The notes below the pieces were generated by a model, which had not been told where the DNA came from, made no database searches, and saw only the letters and a program-made list of their open reading frames with translations. A program made the translations under genes and the position numbers. Below are positions 1 through 9,196 of a stretch of 64,000 bases of DNA, in pieces. Source of the DNA: Planctomycetota bacterium (GTDB lineage Bacteria; Planctomycetota; UBA1135; GCA-002748355); the NCBI GenBank assembly GCA_002748355.1, contig PDSF01000028.1, positions 186,001 through 250,000 on the forward strand, written 5' to 3'. Numbering within the stretch: the stretch's first letter is position 1; every line of letters begins with the position of its first letter.

Positions 1-2
1 CG

Positions 3-437
3 ATGGCAAAGAAGATCGTCAAAGTTGAAGGTGTGCAGGGCAGCAGTTTCAAAATGGAACTGACTGCCGGTAACCACACGGTTGTTATCGATCAGCCCAA
101 GCCCATGGGCGGAACGGATGCGGGTCCCAATCCTCTCCAATACGGCCTCTTCGCCCTTATCGGTTGCATTGGCGCCATAGGCCGGATTATCGCCAACCAG
201 AGGAAGATGGAGATCAGGGGCTTCAAGATCAGCTGCGAAGCTGAGCTGAACACCGATAAGCTTCTCGGGCAGAGCGATGCTGAGAGAGCTGGCTACAAGT
301 GGGTCAAGGTCGTTACCGAGATCGACGCGGATATGACAAAGGAAGAGAAGGCCGCCTTTGTCGCCGAGATCGATGAGCGTTGCCCCATCTCGGATGTCTT
401 TCTCAACGGCACCGAGGTCCGCTTCGAGACCGTTTAG
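3..437 (+). CDS. OsmC/Ohr-family protein
   Basis: Protein of 144 aa with the OsmC/Ohr fold signature. A glycine- and proline-rich GGTDAGPNPLQYGLFALIGC segment (residues 37-56) precedes a cysteine near residue 55, and a second cysteine sits in CPISDVFLNGTEVRF near the C-terminus. These two cysteines occupy the positions of the redox pair that reduces organic hydroperoxides in OsmC/Ohr proteins; the spacing looks like the YhfA/OsmC-like branch rather than classical Ohr. The ATG at position 3 is almost at the window edge, so the upstream context is unseen. It converges on the minus-strand thiamine-binding gene, with a strong hairpin between them. The family is secure; the substrate is not. Confidence 0.85.
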   Translation: MAKKIVKVEGVQGSSFKMELTAGNHTVVIDQPKPMGGTDAGPNPLQYGLFALIGCIGAIGRIIANQRKMEIRGFKISCEAELNTDKLLGQSDAERAGYKWVKVVTEIDADMTKEEKAAFVAEIDERCPISDVFLNGTEVRFETV

Positions 438-575
438 CCTCACGTGAATAACGCGGGCGCGGTAGCGGCGGGCGCCGTCCTCTTCGTTGCTCCCCCCTGC
501 CTACTCCGGGTTGTTCTGGCTGTCTGGGGCTGCTATCCCCTAGTCCTGGGCCGTAGGCCGGGGGCCAAAGAGCCT

Positions 576-606
576 AGGTCGGTATCGCGGGCAGCGATAC
601 CGACCT
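576..606. terminator. Perfect 13-bp inverted repeat between convergent genes
   Basis: AGGTCGGTATCGC at 576-588 pairs perfectly with 594-606 around a 5-nt loop. The plus-strand side is followed by a short pyrimidine-rich stretch (CCTTCTTATT). It lies between two converging genes, so a bidirectional terminator is the simplest reading; the T-tract is weak. The rest of 438-615 shows no gene. Confidence 0.6.
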
Positions 607-615
607 GCGCCCTTC

Positions 616-921
616 TTATTCATGCTCCAGCTTGGTTTCGACGCTTCGGATCTTGTCGTCGATGCTCTGCTCGCGATCGGTGCGGGTGCCCACCCGCATG
701 GTCGTGGAAATGCGAGGGGCGCCCATTTCGTGGACGATCTCGTGGCAGCGTTTGACCGCGGCCATGACCCTGTCCCATTCGCCTTCGACATTGGTGCCGT
801 ATCCGTGGAGCTGGTGGGAGAGCTGCGCCTCGTCGAAGACCTGCTCGCAGGCGGCGATGTACTTGCTTACGGAGCTGCCGACTCCGATCGGCACGACACA
901 AAGATCGATGATGACGTTCAT
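616..921 (-). CDS. Thiamine-binding protein, MTH1187/YqgV (DUF77) family
   Basis: Small protein of 101 aa beginning MNVIIDLCVVPIGVGSSVSKYI, with the GYGTNVEGEWDRVMAAVKRC segment typical of the MTH1187/YqgV family. These are ferredoxin-like homotetramers or dimers that bind thiamine; they usually accompany thiamine or hydroxymethylpyrimidine transporters, but none is visible here. The start is an ATG at 921 with GAGG about 6 nt upstream. It follows the VIT/vWA lipoprotein gene by 41 bp on the same strand and may be the last gene of that transcript. I see no TPP riboswitch in the short gap. Family call firm, cellular role inferred. Confidence 0.85.
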   Translation of the reverse strand: MNVIIDLCVVPIGVGSSVSKYIAACEQVFDEAQLSHQLHGYGTNVEGEWDRVMAAVKRCHEIVHEMGAPRISTTMRVGTRTDREQSIDDKIRSVETKLEHE

Positions 922-962
922 GGGATCCTCTGAGGAGTAGCGGGTACGAACTCCCAGAATAG

Positions 963-3900
963 CTACTTGTCGATCTGGACGCGCGCCACCTCGTGGATCT
1001 GTTTGTTCTCCTCGAGCTTTATGGTTTTGCGGGTCAGCTTTTCGTACTTGCCGCCCCAGTCCTCGTAGATCGTCACCAGCACCTTGCTCCGGGCGCTTGC
1101 CCGGTTGCGTCTACGGGCGAAGTAATGGGCTTTGATCTGATACACGCCATGCTGGGCCTGAGGCAGAACATACATCTCCGGACCGTAGCCTTGGGTGACG
1201 TCTCTCGTCAGCCTGCCGCCGATCTTGGTGCGGGGGTGTTCGTAGTAGCAGTGCTCACCGCCTGGCTCCCAGACATGGAGATCGATGTCGCTGTTGCCGG
1301 TATTCCACTCGATGACGACCAGCAAGTCGGCGCGGTCCAGCTTGAACTCGCGTCCGAGGCTTTCCTGGCGGTTTTTTGCGTAGTCCAGGACCCGGCTCCG
1401 TTTGCCCTCTTTGCTCAGCTTGCGGAGTAAGTGCAGATACTCCATTGTCGCGATCTTACGGAACTCACCGAAGCGCTCGTGCCAGGTACCGGCCAGGCAG
1501 ATTTCGTAGTAGAGGAGAGCAAGCTCTTCGGCCTGCATCGAGCGAAGGCAGCGGGCAAGACCGAGCCAGTTGACCGGCTCGTAGGGCCGCTTTTCTGCCA
1601 GTGTTCGCAGGAGGTGATAGGCCTTGTCGCCACGGCCCCAAGCCTCGGTGCTGTAGGCGACGTCGCGCAGCAGCACCAGGTCGCCTGGGCGATTTTCGAT
1701 CAGAGAGCTGAGGGCGCGGATGGCATCGGCGGCGCCCGCCAAATCGAAGCGCCGCTTGGCTTCGGCGCTGACGTTGTCGTAGTCCAGCTTGCGGCTGGCG
1801 AGCTGCTCGCTGAGCTTGCCGGAGATGTCCTTCCAGGTGAGCAGCTTTGGGGTCAAGGGCTTGCTCGCGATGTAGAAGCTCTCTACCGGCAGTTCGTCGA
1901 TGAGTAGCTGGACACTCTTGGCGAGCTCGAAGTTCAAGCCCGGCGCCTTGGCCAGGCCTGTGAGCATGGCTTGGAACTCGGCCTTGGCGTCGCGCAGGCG
2001 CCCGGCGAGCTTTGCCCTGGCCTGCGCTAGCAGCTGGCTGGCTGGCTGCTTCTTGACGAAGTAGCTGTGCTCCTGCGGTTGGATGCCGAAGCGCTGGTAC
2101 TCGGCCTCGCTCTCCAGCATCAGCAGGGAGCAGCTTGGTCCGGCTACCCGGAAGTAGCTGGCGTAGACCTCGGCTTCGGCTTGCAGAGCCCAGGAGTAGT
2201 CTTCGAGCCCACGGGTCGCCACCTCTCCGTAGACACGGCTGGCGAGTTCGCTGTCGATGCGGGCGTTGAGTTTGCAGCGGACGACCTGCTCGGCGCTGCC
2301 GCGCCGGAGCTTCAATACGACTTCGGCGCCATCCTTCGGATGTCCGCGGCCGACAAGGGTCAGGGCCTGGCCGGGGTAGATCACCGTTGGGCTACCGGCG
2401 AGCATCAAGTCGCTGCAGGCATCGCATTCCACCGCCTGCAGCTGCCACGGCGCCGTGCGGTGGGCGCGGGCGGCTTTGGCCAGCTGATCCTCGCTGGTGA
2501 CGGCAAAGAGGGCGCCGCCGCTCTCGCGTGTCAGCCTGGTGAGCATGCCCAGGTCTGTGCCGCTCATGCCGCTGCGGTAGGCAAAGAGCGCGCTCACGCG
2601 CTCGCTGCTCTTGAGGATCTGGCTGAGCTTGTGCCCGGCCTTCTCGCCCCAGGTCGCTGCACCGTCGCTGAGCAGGAAGACCGGGTAGGAGCTCTTGGCG
2701 CTCGCCGGGAGGAAGCTCGGCTGCGCCGCCTGGCGCAGCGCCGCTTCGAGGTCGGTCGCGCCTTCGAGCGAGAGCCCATCTGTATGGGCGAGCAGGGCCT
2801 TGCGCGTTGCCGCGTCGTTCTTGGCCCAGGAACTCATCCACCAGCGGGCGCCGACGTCGAAGAACAGCACGTTGAAGCGGGCGATGCGGTCGGCGTTCGT
2901 CTCGAGGATGGCCTGCAGTAGCTTGCGCTGGATGGGGAAGGCGTTAGGCCCGCTGCTCAGTGAGGTATCGAGGAGGAAGAGCGCCTCCTCCTGCCGCAGA
3001 TCGCTCTCCTTGGCCTCGAACTCTGGGGTGAAGCGCGCCGCAAGGTAGGGGCCGGTCTTGGGGTCGATGCTACAGAGGGCGAGGTTCTGGGGGCCGCTGA
3101 TGCGAACTTCGATCGTGCGTGTCTCCGGATCGCTAAGGTTCCAGTAGAGCCGGCCCTCGGCTTCTTGCGGATCCTCTCCGGTGCTCAGCGTGACCTTTTG
3201 CCCTGGGACCTTGCTGAGCTCGATGTCGACGCTGCGGCGCATCTTGCCGGCCGGTAGGTCGAGGCGATACAGCCAGTCGCTGCCGAGCTTGCTCAGGTCG
3301 ACGTCGTAGCCGAAGACGATGCGGTGCAGTTGGCCGGGCTCGAGGGGGAAGACCCGGGTGCTGAACACGCCGGCGCCGCTCCATTCCATCAGCGCTGGGT
3401 CGACGCGCTGCCGAACGGTCTCGTCATAGGCGTAGGCGGCCTTGCGTCGCGGGAGCAGGCGGGCCTGCTTCGGATGTTTGAAGCTCTTGAATCGGTCGCG
3501 CAGCACATCCTCGGGGAGCATGCCCATTTTCCGCGCTTCTTCGGGGCTGTAGAGCACGTCGCCGATCAGCACTGGGAGCTTCCTCTCGAGTTCGACCTTG
3601 CCGAAGGCGAGATACCAGGGCGTAGCCCCGGTGGGCAGGCGCAGCTGGAACGTGCCTTCGAACTGCTGCTTCCGGTCGTTGCGGTAGTAGCCGTCGAGCA
3701 GGACCCGGGCGCGGAATCCGTCGATGCGGACCTTGACCTGCAGCGCCTCTTGCGGGAGTTCCTCTTTGTCGCCGACCTTCAGCCGGCTTTGGTGGGGCAG
3801 GATCTGGCTGCGCTTCCAGCTGCGGACGTGTTTCTTCTCGGCCGCCTCGCTCTTGGGCGCCTCGCTCTCGGTCGCCTCGCTCTCGGCCGCTGGCATGGCT

Positions 3901-4076
3901 TTGGGAAGTAGCTCTTCGTCGTCCTGGGCTGAGGCCGCGTCGTCGCTCTCTAGGTATCGCGCCTGGGGGAGCGCGGGTTCCGAGGGCTTCCTGGACTTCG
4001 GTTCGGCTTCTGAGCCACAGGCCCAGAGCAGGAGCGAGAGGCAGAGAAGGAGGAGGAACGGCGGGATTCGTTGCAT
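963..4076 (-). CDS. Lipoprotein with VIT, von Willebrand A and DUF2135-like domains
   Basis: Protein of 1037 aa. The ATG at 4076 is chosen because it opens a lipoprotein signal (MQRIPPFLLLLCLSLLLWAC, lipid-anchored Cys20); longer in-frame starts would bury it. After an acidic SEA-rich linker (repeats of SEATESEAPKSEA type), a VIT-like beta domain covers about residues 110-285. A vWA domain follows, with MIDAS motif DTSLSS from D370 and a downstream SDG. A TPR-like helical region precedes a C-terminal beta domain from about residue 919 containing NSDIDLHVWEPGG, as in DUF2135/YfaP-like modules. Planctomycetes carry many VIT-vWA proteins, thought to act in cell-surface adhesion or complex assembly. 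Downstream of rlmN by about 160 bp; function unproven. Confidence 0.8.
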   Translation of the reverse strand: MQRIPPFLLLLCLSLLLWACGSEAEPKSRKPSEPALPQARYLESDDAASAQDDEELLPKAMPAAESEATESEAPKSEAAEKKHVRSWKRSQILPHQSRLKVGDKEELPQEALQVKVRIDGFRARVLLDGYYRNDRKQQFEGTFQLRLPTGATPWYLAFGKVELERKLPVLIGDVLYSPEEARKMGMLPEDVLRDRFKSFKHPKQARLLPRRKAAYAYDETVRQRVDPALMEWSGAGVFSTRVFPLEPGQLHRIVFGYDVDLSKLGSDWLYRLDLPAGKMRRSVDIELSKVPGQKVTLSTGEDPQEAEGRLYWNLSDPETRTIEVRISGPQNLALCSIDPKTGPYLAARFTPEFEAKESDLRQEEALFLLDTSLSSGPNAFPIQRKLLQAILETNADRIARFNVLFFDVGARWWMSSWAKNDAATRKALLAHTDGLSLEGATDLEAALRQAAQPSFLPASAKSSYPVFLLSDGAATWGEKAGHKLSQILKSSERVSALFAYRSGMSGTDLGMLTRLTRESGGALFAVTSEDQLAKAARAHRTAPWQLQAVECDACSDLMLAGSPTVIYPGQALTLVGRGHPKDGAEVVLKLRRGSAEQVVRCKLNARIDSELASRVYGEVATRGLEDYSWALQAEAEVYASYFRVAGPSCSLLMLESEAEYQRFGIQPQEHSYFVKKQPASQLLAQARAKLAGRLRDAKAEFQAMLTGLAKAPGLNFELAKSVQLLIDELPVESFYIASKPLTPKLLTWKDISGKLSEQLASRKLDYDNVSAEAKRRFDLAGAADAIRALSSLIENRPGDLVLLRDVAYSTEAWGRGDKAYHLLRTLAEKRPYEPVNWLGLARCLRSMQAEELALLYYEICLAGTWHERFGEFRKIATMEYLHLLRKLSKEGKRSRVLDYAKNRQESLGREFKLDRADLLVVIEWNTGNSDIDLHVWEPGGEHCYYEHPRTKIGGRLTRDVTQGYGPEMYVLPQAQHGVYQIKAHYFARRRNRASARSKVLVTIYEDWGGKYEKLTRKTIKLEENKQIHEVARVQIDK

Positions 4077-4235
4077 TTGGGCTCTCCTGGATTCGCGGGC
4101 TGCTTGCGCGCGAGGCGCCCCCAACGCCCTTGGCCCGCTTCGGTTCCTGGCGACGCTGAGCTTTCTCTCTTGCGGCCGTGGGGCCACGAGACCAAGAGCC
4201 GCCCGCTAGTCGCCGTTCCGCCCAGGGCCGTCTTA

Positions 4236-5285
4236 CTACTCGGCGGCCAGCCGCAGCTGGCCGCAGGCGGCGTCCTTATCGCGCCCACGGTGTCGCCTCG
4301 TCGTGACCTTGAGCCCGCCGTGGCGGAGGAAGTCCTCGAAGCGGTGCACCCGCTCCTCGCTGGGGCTTTGCAGTTCTCCGACCAGCTCCGGCACCGGGTT
4401 CCAGGGGATCAAGTTGACCTTGCACTGCACTTTGCCGAGCAGGGTCACGAGTTCGCGCGCCTGCAGCTCGCCGTCGTTCTTCTCGGCCAGCAGCACGTAT
4501 TCGAAGGTTGGCTCGCGGCCAGTCACGCGGTGGTAGTACTGGGCGGCCTGGACCAGCTCCTGCGGCTCGTGCTTGGCGGTTGGGACCAGTTGCTTGCGCA
4601 GCGAGGGGTCGGCCGCGTGTAGCGATACCGCCAGCTCATAGCCGCGGCCGCGCTCGGCGAAGGCCCGGATGCGATGGGGATAGCCCGCCGTCGAGACGGT
4701 GATCCTGCGGGGGCTGAAGGCCAAAGCCTCGGGGTCGCTGATCCGTGCCAAGGCGCTGAGTAAGGATTCGAGGTTGAGCATCGGCTCGCCGAGGCCCATG
4801 ACGACGAGATTGGTCAGCGGGCGCTCCTTGCCAAGCTCCTCTCGCGCCCGCGCAAACTGCTCGACCATCTCGTGCGCGGCGAGGTTGCGGCGAACGCCGA
4901 ACAATCCCGAGGCGCAGAACACGCAAGCGACCGGGCAGCCGACCTGAGAACTTATGCAAAGGGTGCAGCGCTCACCCTCGGGGATGAGCACCATCTCGAT
5001 GCGCTCTTCGTCCTCCAGGGAAAGCAGCAGCTTGGTCGAGCCATCCGAGGACGGCGCCCGTTGCAGGACCTTGTGGGAGCTGAAGTGGATCCTCTCAGCG
5101 AGCCGCGCGCGCAGCGCCTTGGAGAGATTGCTCGCCCCCTCGACATCGAGCAGGCCCTTCTCGAAGACCCACTGCGTGAGCTGCCGCAGTTGGAAGGGCT
5201 TCATGCCAAGCTCTTGGCCGAGTTCGGCGAGCTCTTCACGGCTCAGCGCGTGAACGCTGGGGACGGCGCGCCTAGGCGCGCTCAC
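4236..5285 (-). CDS. rlmN: 23S rRNA (adenine2503-C2)-methyltransferase RlmN
   Basis: Radical-SAM enzyme that methylates A2503 of 23S rRNA and A37 of some tRNAs. The product of 349 aa holds the cluster motif CPVACVFC (C117, C121, C124), the preceding TLC motif (Cys110) and the C-terminal DAACGQL cysteine (about C341); the last two match the catalytic cysteines C118 and C355 of E. coli RlmN. GLGEPMLN, the SAM-binding GGEP-like motif, is also present. I place the start at a GTG (5283-5285) that overlaps the clpX stop by 14 nt and has a GGAGAG-type ribosome site inside clpX. The same frame stays open further upstream, but that part is only antiparallel coding shadow of clpX. The overlap suggests translational coupling. 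Confidence 0.93.
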   Translation of the reverse strand: MSAPRRAVPSVHALSREELAELGQELGMKPFQLRQLTQWVFEKGLLDVEGASNLSKALRARLAERIHFSSHKVLQRAPSSDGSTKLLLSLEDEERIEMVLIPEGERCTLCISSQVGCPVACVFCASGLFGVRRNLAAHEMVEQFARAREELGKERPLTNLVVMGLGEPMLNLESLLSALARISDPEALAFSPRRITVSTAGYPHRIRAFAERGRGYELAVSLHAADPSLRKQLVPTAKHEPQELVQAAQYYHRVTGREPTFEYVLLAEKNDGELQARELVTLLGKVQCKVNLIPWNPVPELVGELQSPSEERVHRFEDFLRHGGLKVTTRRHRGRDKDAACGQLRLAAE

Positions 5286-6663
5286 GCTCGCTGCTCTCCG
5301 CGCCGGAATCCTCGGCCGGGTCCGGCTGCGGCGTATTTTTCTTCGGCGTCTTGGGTCCCTTGTTCTTGCGGGCGATGGGGGAGAGCTTTGGCTCTTCTTT
5401 CCCCTCGACGCTGGCCGGGCTGAGCGTGACCTTGACCGGTCCACTCGCCGAATGCTCGGGCAGGGAGTAGCGCAGATCGAGGAGCAGCGACTCGAAGATG
5501 GAGCGCAGCGCCCTAACGCCGGTTTCTTCGTGCATGACCCGCTCGGCGATGAGCTCCAGCGACTTGCGCGGCACCTCAAGCGCTGAGCCCTCGATGCGGA
5601 AGTACTCTTCGTACTGCTTGACGATGGCGTTGCGCGGCTCAGTCATCACGCGCACCAGGTCATCACGCGAGAGCGAGCGCAGGGTGGCGACGACCGGCAG
5701 GCGGCCGACGAACTCGGGGATGAGTCCGAACTCGACGAGATCCTTCTGGTTGAGCTTGGGGATGAGTCGATCACGCTCGGTATAGGCCTCTTCCGCAAGC
5801 TTCTTCTCTTCTTCGTCCTCATCGCCGAAGCCGATGACCTGGTGGCCGAGCCGACGCGCGATCAGGTCCTCGACGCCGGTGAAGGTGCCGCCGCAGATGA
5901 AGAGGATGTTCTCGGTGTTGAACTGGATGTAGCTCTGCTCGGGATGCTTGCGTCCGCCCTGAGGTGGCACGTTGGCCACGGTGCCTTCGAGAATCTTGAG
6001 CAGGGCTTGCTGGACACCTTCGCCGGAGACATCGCGGGTAATCGAGACGTTCTGGGTCGTGCGCCCGATCTTGTCGACTTCGTCGATATAGACGATGCCA
6101 TGCTGGGCGCGTTCGGTCTCGAAGTTGGCCGCCTGGAGCAGCTTGAGGAGGATGTTCTCGACGTCTTCGCCGACGTAGCCGGCTTCGGTCAGGGTCGTGG
6201 CATCGGCGATCGCGAAGGGCACGTCGAGCACCCGAGCCAGGGTGCGTGCCAGCAAGGTCTTGCCGGATCCGGTGGGGCCGACTAGGAGGATGTTGGACTT
6301 CTCGAGTTCGACTTCGCTGTTTTCGCTTTGCTGCCCCTTGGCCTGGAGCCGGCGGTAGTGGCTGTAGACCGCGACCGAGAGGACCTTTTTGGCGTGCTCT
6401 TGACCGACGACATACTCGTCGAGGGCACTGCGAATCTCGGCAGGCGTCGGGACATCCTGGTGAGGGGTGATTCCGACCGTGCTGATCTTGGGGTTACGGC
6501 GCTCGTCCTCGGTCAGGATGGTATTGCAGATCTCCACGCATTCGGCGCAGATGTAGATCCCCGGCGGGCCGGCGATCAGAGGTCGCTCAAGCTGGTGCCG
6601 CGCTTTATCACAGAAGGAGCAGCGCTCGACGCTACCTTTGCTGCGGTTACTGTTCTTTGCCAT
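5272..6663 (-). CDS. clpX: ATP-dependent Clp protease ATP-binding subunit ClpX
   Basis: AAA+ unfoldase of 463 aa that delivers substrates to ClpP. The N-terminal zinc-binding domain has C15, C18, C39 and C42. Walker A GPTGSGKT is at 129-136 and Walker [10 protein letters not shown] begins at 191; GYVGEDVEN, sensor and C-terminal small domain motifs follow. It is longer than E. coli ClpX (424 aa) mainly through a charged C-terminal tail after about residue 425. The ATG at 6663 gives the canonical start [18 protein letters not shown]; the frame is open upstream across a tandem-repeat leader that does not look coding. Order tig-clpP-clpX is the classical one, but the clpP-clpX gap is unusually long (365 bp). 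Confidence 0.96.
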   Translation of the reverse strand: MAKNSNRSKGSVERCSFCDKARHQLERPLIAGPPGIYICAECVEICNTILTEDERRNPKISTVGITPHQDVPTPAEIRSALDEYVVGQEHAKKVLSVAVYSHYRRLQAKGQQSENSEVELEKSNILLVGPTGSGKTLLARTLARVLDVPFAIADATTLTEAGYVGEDVENILLKLLQAANFETERAQHGIVYIDEVDKIGRTTQNVSITRDVSGEGVQQALLKILEGTVANVPPQGGRKHPEQSYIQFNTENILFICGGTFTGVEDLIARRLGHQVIGFGDEDEEEKKLAEEAYTERDRLIPKLNQKDLVEFGLIPEFVGRLPVVATLRSLSRDDLVRVMTEPRNAIVKQYEEYFRIEGSALEVPRKSLELIAERVMHEETGVRALRSIFESLLLDLRYSLPEHSASGPVKVTLSPASVEGKEEPKLSPIARKNKGPKTPKKNTPQPDPAEDSGAESSERERA

Positions 6664-7028
6664 GCGAAGGAGCCCGCCTTTTGGGGGGAGACGGGCTGAA
6701 GGGCCCTTGAAGTGGGATCTAAGAGTTGGGATCCAGGAGTCGGGATCCAGGAGTCGGGATCCAGGGGGCAGGATCCAGGGGGCAGGGCCTACGGAATGTG
6801 AACCCTCGAGGATCGGTATCGCAGCCAGGCGATGGGACGAGGCCGCGCCGAAGCCACCAATCATGACAGAGGGAGCCGATGCTGCAACGTGCAGGATTGC
6901 AGCCCTTGCATAAAGATCTGCGAAAACCTGGCTTCCCTCTGATACTGAGGGCCCGCCTAAGGGAGGGCGGGCTGAAGGGCCTCGTCGAATCGCCGGCTGG
7001 CGACCCGGTTGGCGACCCGGCCGGCGAC
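6664..7028. other. Gene-free clpP-clpX spacer
   Basis: No gene seen in 365 bp. It holds two related short hairpins that share the pattern GCCCGCC...GGGCTGAAGGGCC: one at 6671-6697 next to the clpX start, the other at 6951-6972 just after clpP (stem GCCCGCC/GGCGGGC). It also holds the 14-bp tandem repeat at 6714-6783. These could uncouple clpX expression from clpP, or provide a clpX promoter; nothing decides this. Confidence 0.5.
6714..6783. repeat. Five 14-bp tandem units upstream of clpX
   Basis: Units start at 6714, 6728, 6742, 6756 and 6770. Units two and three are identical (GGGATCCAGGAGTC); the others differ at one to several positions. The array ends 51 bp before the clpX start codon on the clpX side. 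Confidence 0.85.
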
Positions 7029-7034
7029 TCAGCC
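6999..7034. repeat. 12-bp tandem repeat at the clpP 3' end
   Basis: Three consecutive 12-bp units: GGCGACCCGGTT, GGCGACCCGGCC and GGCGACTCAGCC. The third enters the last codons of clpP, so the array may have arisen by duplicating the gene end. Confidence 0.75.
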
Positions 7035-7634
7035 GCCGATGACCTCGTCGACGAGACCGTAGTCCAGGGCTTCCTGGGCCGAGAGGAAGTAGTCCCGATC
7101 GGAGTCCTTTTCCACCTGTTCGATGGGCTGGCCGCTGTGCTTGGCGATGATTTCGTTCAGGCGCTTCTTCATCTTGACGATCTCGTCGGCCTGGATCGAG
7201 ATGTCGGCGGCGGTGCCGTGCACCCCGCCCCAGGGCTGGTGGATCATGACCCGGCTGTTGGGAAGGGCGAAGCGCTTGCCCTTGGTGCCGGCGGCCAGCA
7301 GCAGGGCGGCCATGCTACTGGCCTGGCCGATGCAGTAGGTCGCAACCGGGCACTGCACAAACTGCAGAGTGTCGTAGATCGCCAGTCCGGCGGTCACTGA
7401 GCCGCCGGGGCTGTTGATATAGATCCCGACGTCCTGGGTCTTGTTCTCCTTTTGGAGGAACAGGAGCTGAGCGATCACCGCGTTGGCGACGAGATCGTTC
7501 ACTTCCGTGCCGAGGAAGATGATTCGATCCTCAAGCAGGCGGCTGTAAATGTCGTACTGCCGCTCGCCTCGGCCGGTCTTCTCGATGACGTAGGGAATAT
7601 GGTAGTAGCCCTTTGGCGTCACATCGTGCGACAT
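7029..7634 (-). CDS. clpP: ATP-dependent Clp protease proteolytic subunit ClpP
   Basis: Serine protease of 201 aa that forms the tetradecameric barrel of ClpXP. The catalytic triad is complete: Ser107 in GQASSMAA, His132 in [10 protein letters not shown] and Asp181 in DRDYFLSA, with the oxyanion segment SPGGSV at 75-80. The N-terminus [21 protein letters not shown] suggests a short propeptide. It lies 169 bp downstream of tig and upstream of clpX on the same strand, the common bacterial order. The ClpP here has the hydrophobic-pocket and handle-region motifs of an active, not pseudo-, subunit. Planctomycetes often carry more than one clpP; only one is visible in this window. Confidence 0.97.
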   Translation of the reverse strand: MSHDVTPKGYYHIPYVIEKTGRGERQYDIYSRLLEDRIIFLGTEVNDLVANAVIAQLLFLQKENKTQDVGIYINSPGGSVTAGLAIYDTLQFVQCPVATYCIGQASSMAALLLAAGTKGKRFALPNSRVMIHQPWGGVHGTAADISIQADEIVKMKKRLNEIIAKHSGQPIEQVEKDSDRDYFLSAQEALDYGLVDEVIGG

Positions 7635-7726
7635 CTGCGCTTCTCTCGCTTGGCTGGACTCTAGGCTGGCGCCAAGGCCGAAGTGACCTTCACACCCAAT
7701 CCTTCACATCAGGAAAACTCACGCCT

Positions 7727-7750
7727 GAAAGCTCAAATGAAAGCTCAAAT
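7727..7750. repeat. 12-bp direct repeat in the tig-clpP gap
   Basis: GAAAGCTCAAAT occurs twice in direct succession (7727-7738 and 7739-7750), followed by GAAAAG. The rest of 7635-7803 shows no gene. Confidence 0.7.
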
Positions 7751-7803
7751 GAAAAGACAGGCGTTCAGAGTGGAGCGGCTGCAGACGTGGATACGCGGCA
7801 GCC

Positions 7804-9111
7804 TCAGGACTCGTCTTCCTCCGGTTTGGCTTCGGTGATACTAGCCTTGTCCTTGAGGAATTCGCGCACCTTCCGGTTGCTCAGCTCGAAGCGGAGTTCC
7901 CCGAAGAGGTTTTCCTTCTCGAAGTGCTCCTGAACAGCGCTCAGCTCGGCGTTGTTCTCGCTGGCGATGCGCTGCAACTCCTTACGGACATCGTCTTCGG
8001 TGACGAAGAGCTTTTCCTTGCTGGCGATGGCCTGGACCAGGAAGAGGTTGCGGACCACGAGTCGTGAGGTCTCGGTCGCTTCTTCGCGCGCCTCGGCCAC
8101 TCGCTTTTCGATCTCTTCCTTCGACGCTTTTTGCTGCTCGAGTTCTTCGGCGTAGCGCTTCAGGCGGTTGTTGGCTTCTTCTTCGACGAGGCCCTCGGGG
8201 AGGGGGAACTCGTTCTGCGAGAAGAGCTGGTTCAGGATTTCCTCTTCGAGACGGAAGTCCTCGTTGCGGGTCTTCTCTTCGCGGATGCGCTCGCGCAGCT
8301 TCTCGCGAAGCTCGTCGGCGCTCTCCATCTCGAAGCCCTTGGCAAACTCGTCGTCGATCTCGGGGCTGACGAAGCGCTGGATCTCGCTCAACTTGACGTG
8401 GACCTTGCCCTCTTTCCCACGGGCCTCTTCCTTCTCGAAGGCCTCGGGGTAGCTCAGCTCGATCTCGGTTTCGTCTCCGCTCTTGAGGCCGCGCAGCTTG
8501 GTGGCGAAGAGCTCGGCGTCGGTGCCGGCGATCGGGATGCGGGTGCTGAGCTGCATGCCGGACTTCTCGAGGATGATCTCGCCGTCCAGCTCGTAGCGCA
8601 TGTCCACCTTGGCGAAGTCGCCGTCTTCGAGTTCGGCATCGGCCACGGTCTCAAGCTTGCGCTTGCTCAACGCGAGTTGGTCCAGGGCACCCTGCATCTC
8701 CTCATCCGTCGGCTCGGAGCTATTGCGCTCAAGCGCGATGCTCTTGATGTCGCCGACCGTGACCTCGGGGCGCAGGTCGCAATCGACCGTGTAACTGAGG
8801 GCTTCGGTCTCGGAGATCGAGTCTTCGCTGATATCGAGGCGTGGGCTGCCGACGATGTCGAGCTTCTGCGAGCCGATCGCTTCGCGGAAAGACTCGGAGA
8901 CGAGATCTTCCTTGGCGTGCGCGAGGATGGCGTCGCCCATCTGCTTTTGCAGGACCTTGCGGGGAATGCGCCCAGGGCGGAAGCCCTTGAGGCGAACCTG
9001 TTGGTTGGCGGCTTTGTAGGCCGCGTCCACGTGCTTCTTGACGGTCTCCGCCGGCACGGTCACCGACAGACGCTTGCGGCAGGGGCCGACTTCTTCAACT
9101 CGGACGTCCAT
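7804..9111 (-). CDS. tig: Trigger factor (ribosome-associated chaperone and prolyl isomerase)
   Basis: Chaperone of 435 aa that binds nascent chains at the ribosome exit tunnel. The N-terminal ribosome-binding domain contains the signature GFRPGRIP at 43-50 (GFRxGxxP). An FKBP-like isomerase domain lies at roughly 150-235 and a helical C-terminal cradle follows; the acidic tail ends EAKPEEDES. The ATG at 9111 has TGGAG about 6 nt upstream and starts MDVRVEEVGPCRKRLSVTVP, as expected for the family. It heads the tig-clpP-clpX cluster. The FKBP part looks diverged, so isomerase activity is uncertain. Length is typical (E. coli 432 aa). Confidence 0.95.
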   Translation of the reverse strand: MDVRVEEVGPCRKRLSVTVPAETVKKHVDAAYKAANQQVRLKGFRPGRIPRKVLQKQMGDAILAHAKEDLVSESFREAIGSQKLDIVGSPRLDISEDSISETEALSYTVDCDLRPEVTVGDIKSIALERNSSEPTDEEMQGALDQLALSKRKLETVADAELEDGDFAKVDMRYELDGEIILEKSGMQLSTRIPIAGTDAELFATKLRGLKSGDETEIELSYPEAFEKEEARGKEGKVHVKLSEIQRFVSPEIDDEFAKGFEMESADELREKLRERIREEKTRNEDFRLEEEILNQLFSQNEFPLPEGLVEEEANNRLKRYAEELEQQKASKEEIEKRVAEAREEATETSRLVVRNLFLVQAIASKEKLFVTEDDVRKELQRIASENNAELSAVQEHFEKENLFGELRFELSNRKVREFLKDKASITEAKPEEDES

Positions 9112-9196
9112 TTGAACTCCAGACCCGAAAAAAGGGGCCCAAGAACCTAAAACCGGAGTCCGCGGATGCAAGCTTGCTGCGCTGGCTTGCTGGGCT

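Noticed and set aside
444..755. Plus-strand frame of 103 codons after the OsmC gene
   Set aside because: It runs through the strong hairpin at 576-606 and antisense to the thiamine-binding gene; no support.
5286..5579. RlmN N-terminal extension inside clpX
   Set aside because: The extra 98 residues are Arg/Ser/Pro-rich antiparallel shadow of the clpX end, and RlmN already has normal length from the GTG at 5285.
6714..6783. CRISPR array
   Set aside because: Units are 14 bp and directly abutting with no spacers; the same holds for the other short tandem arrays.
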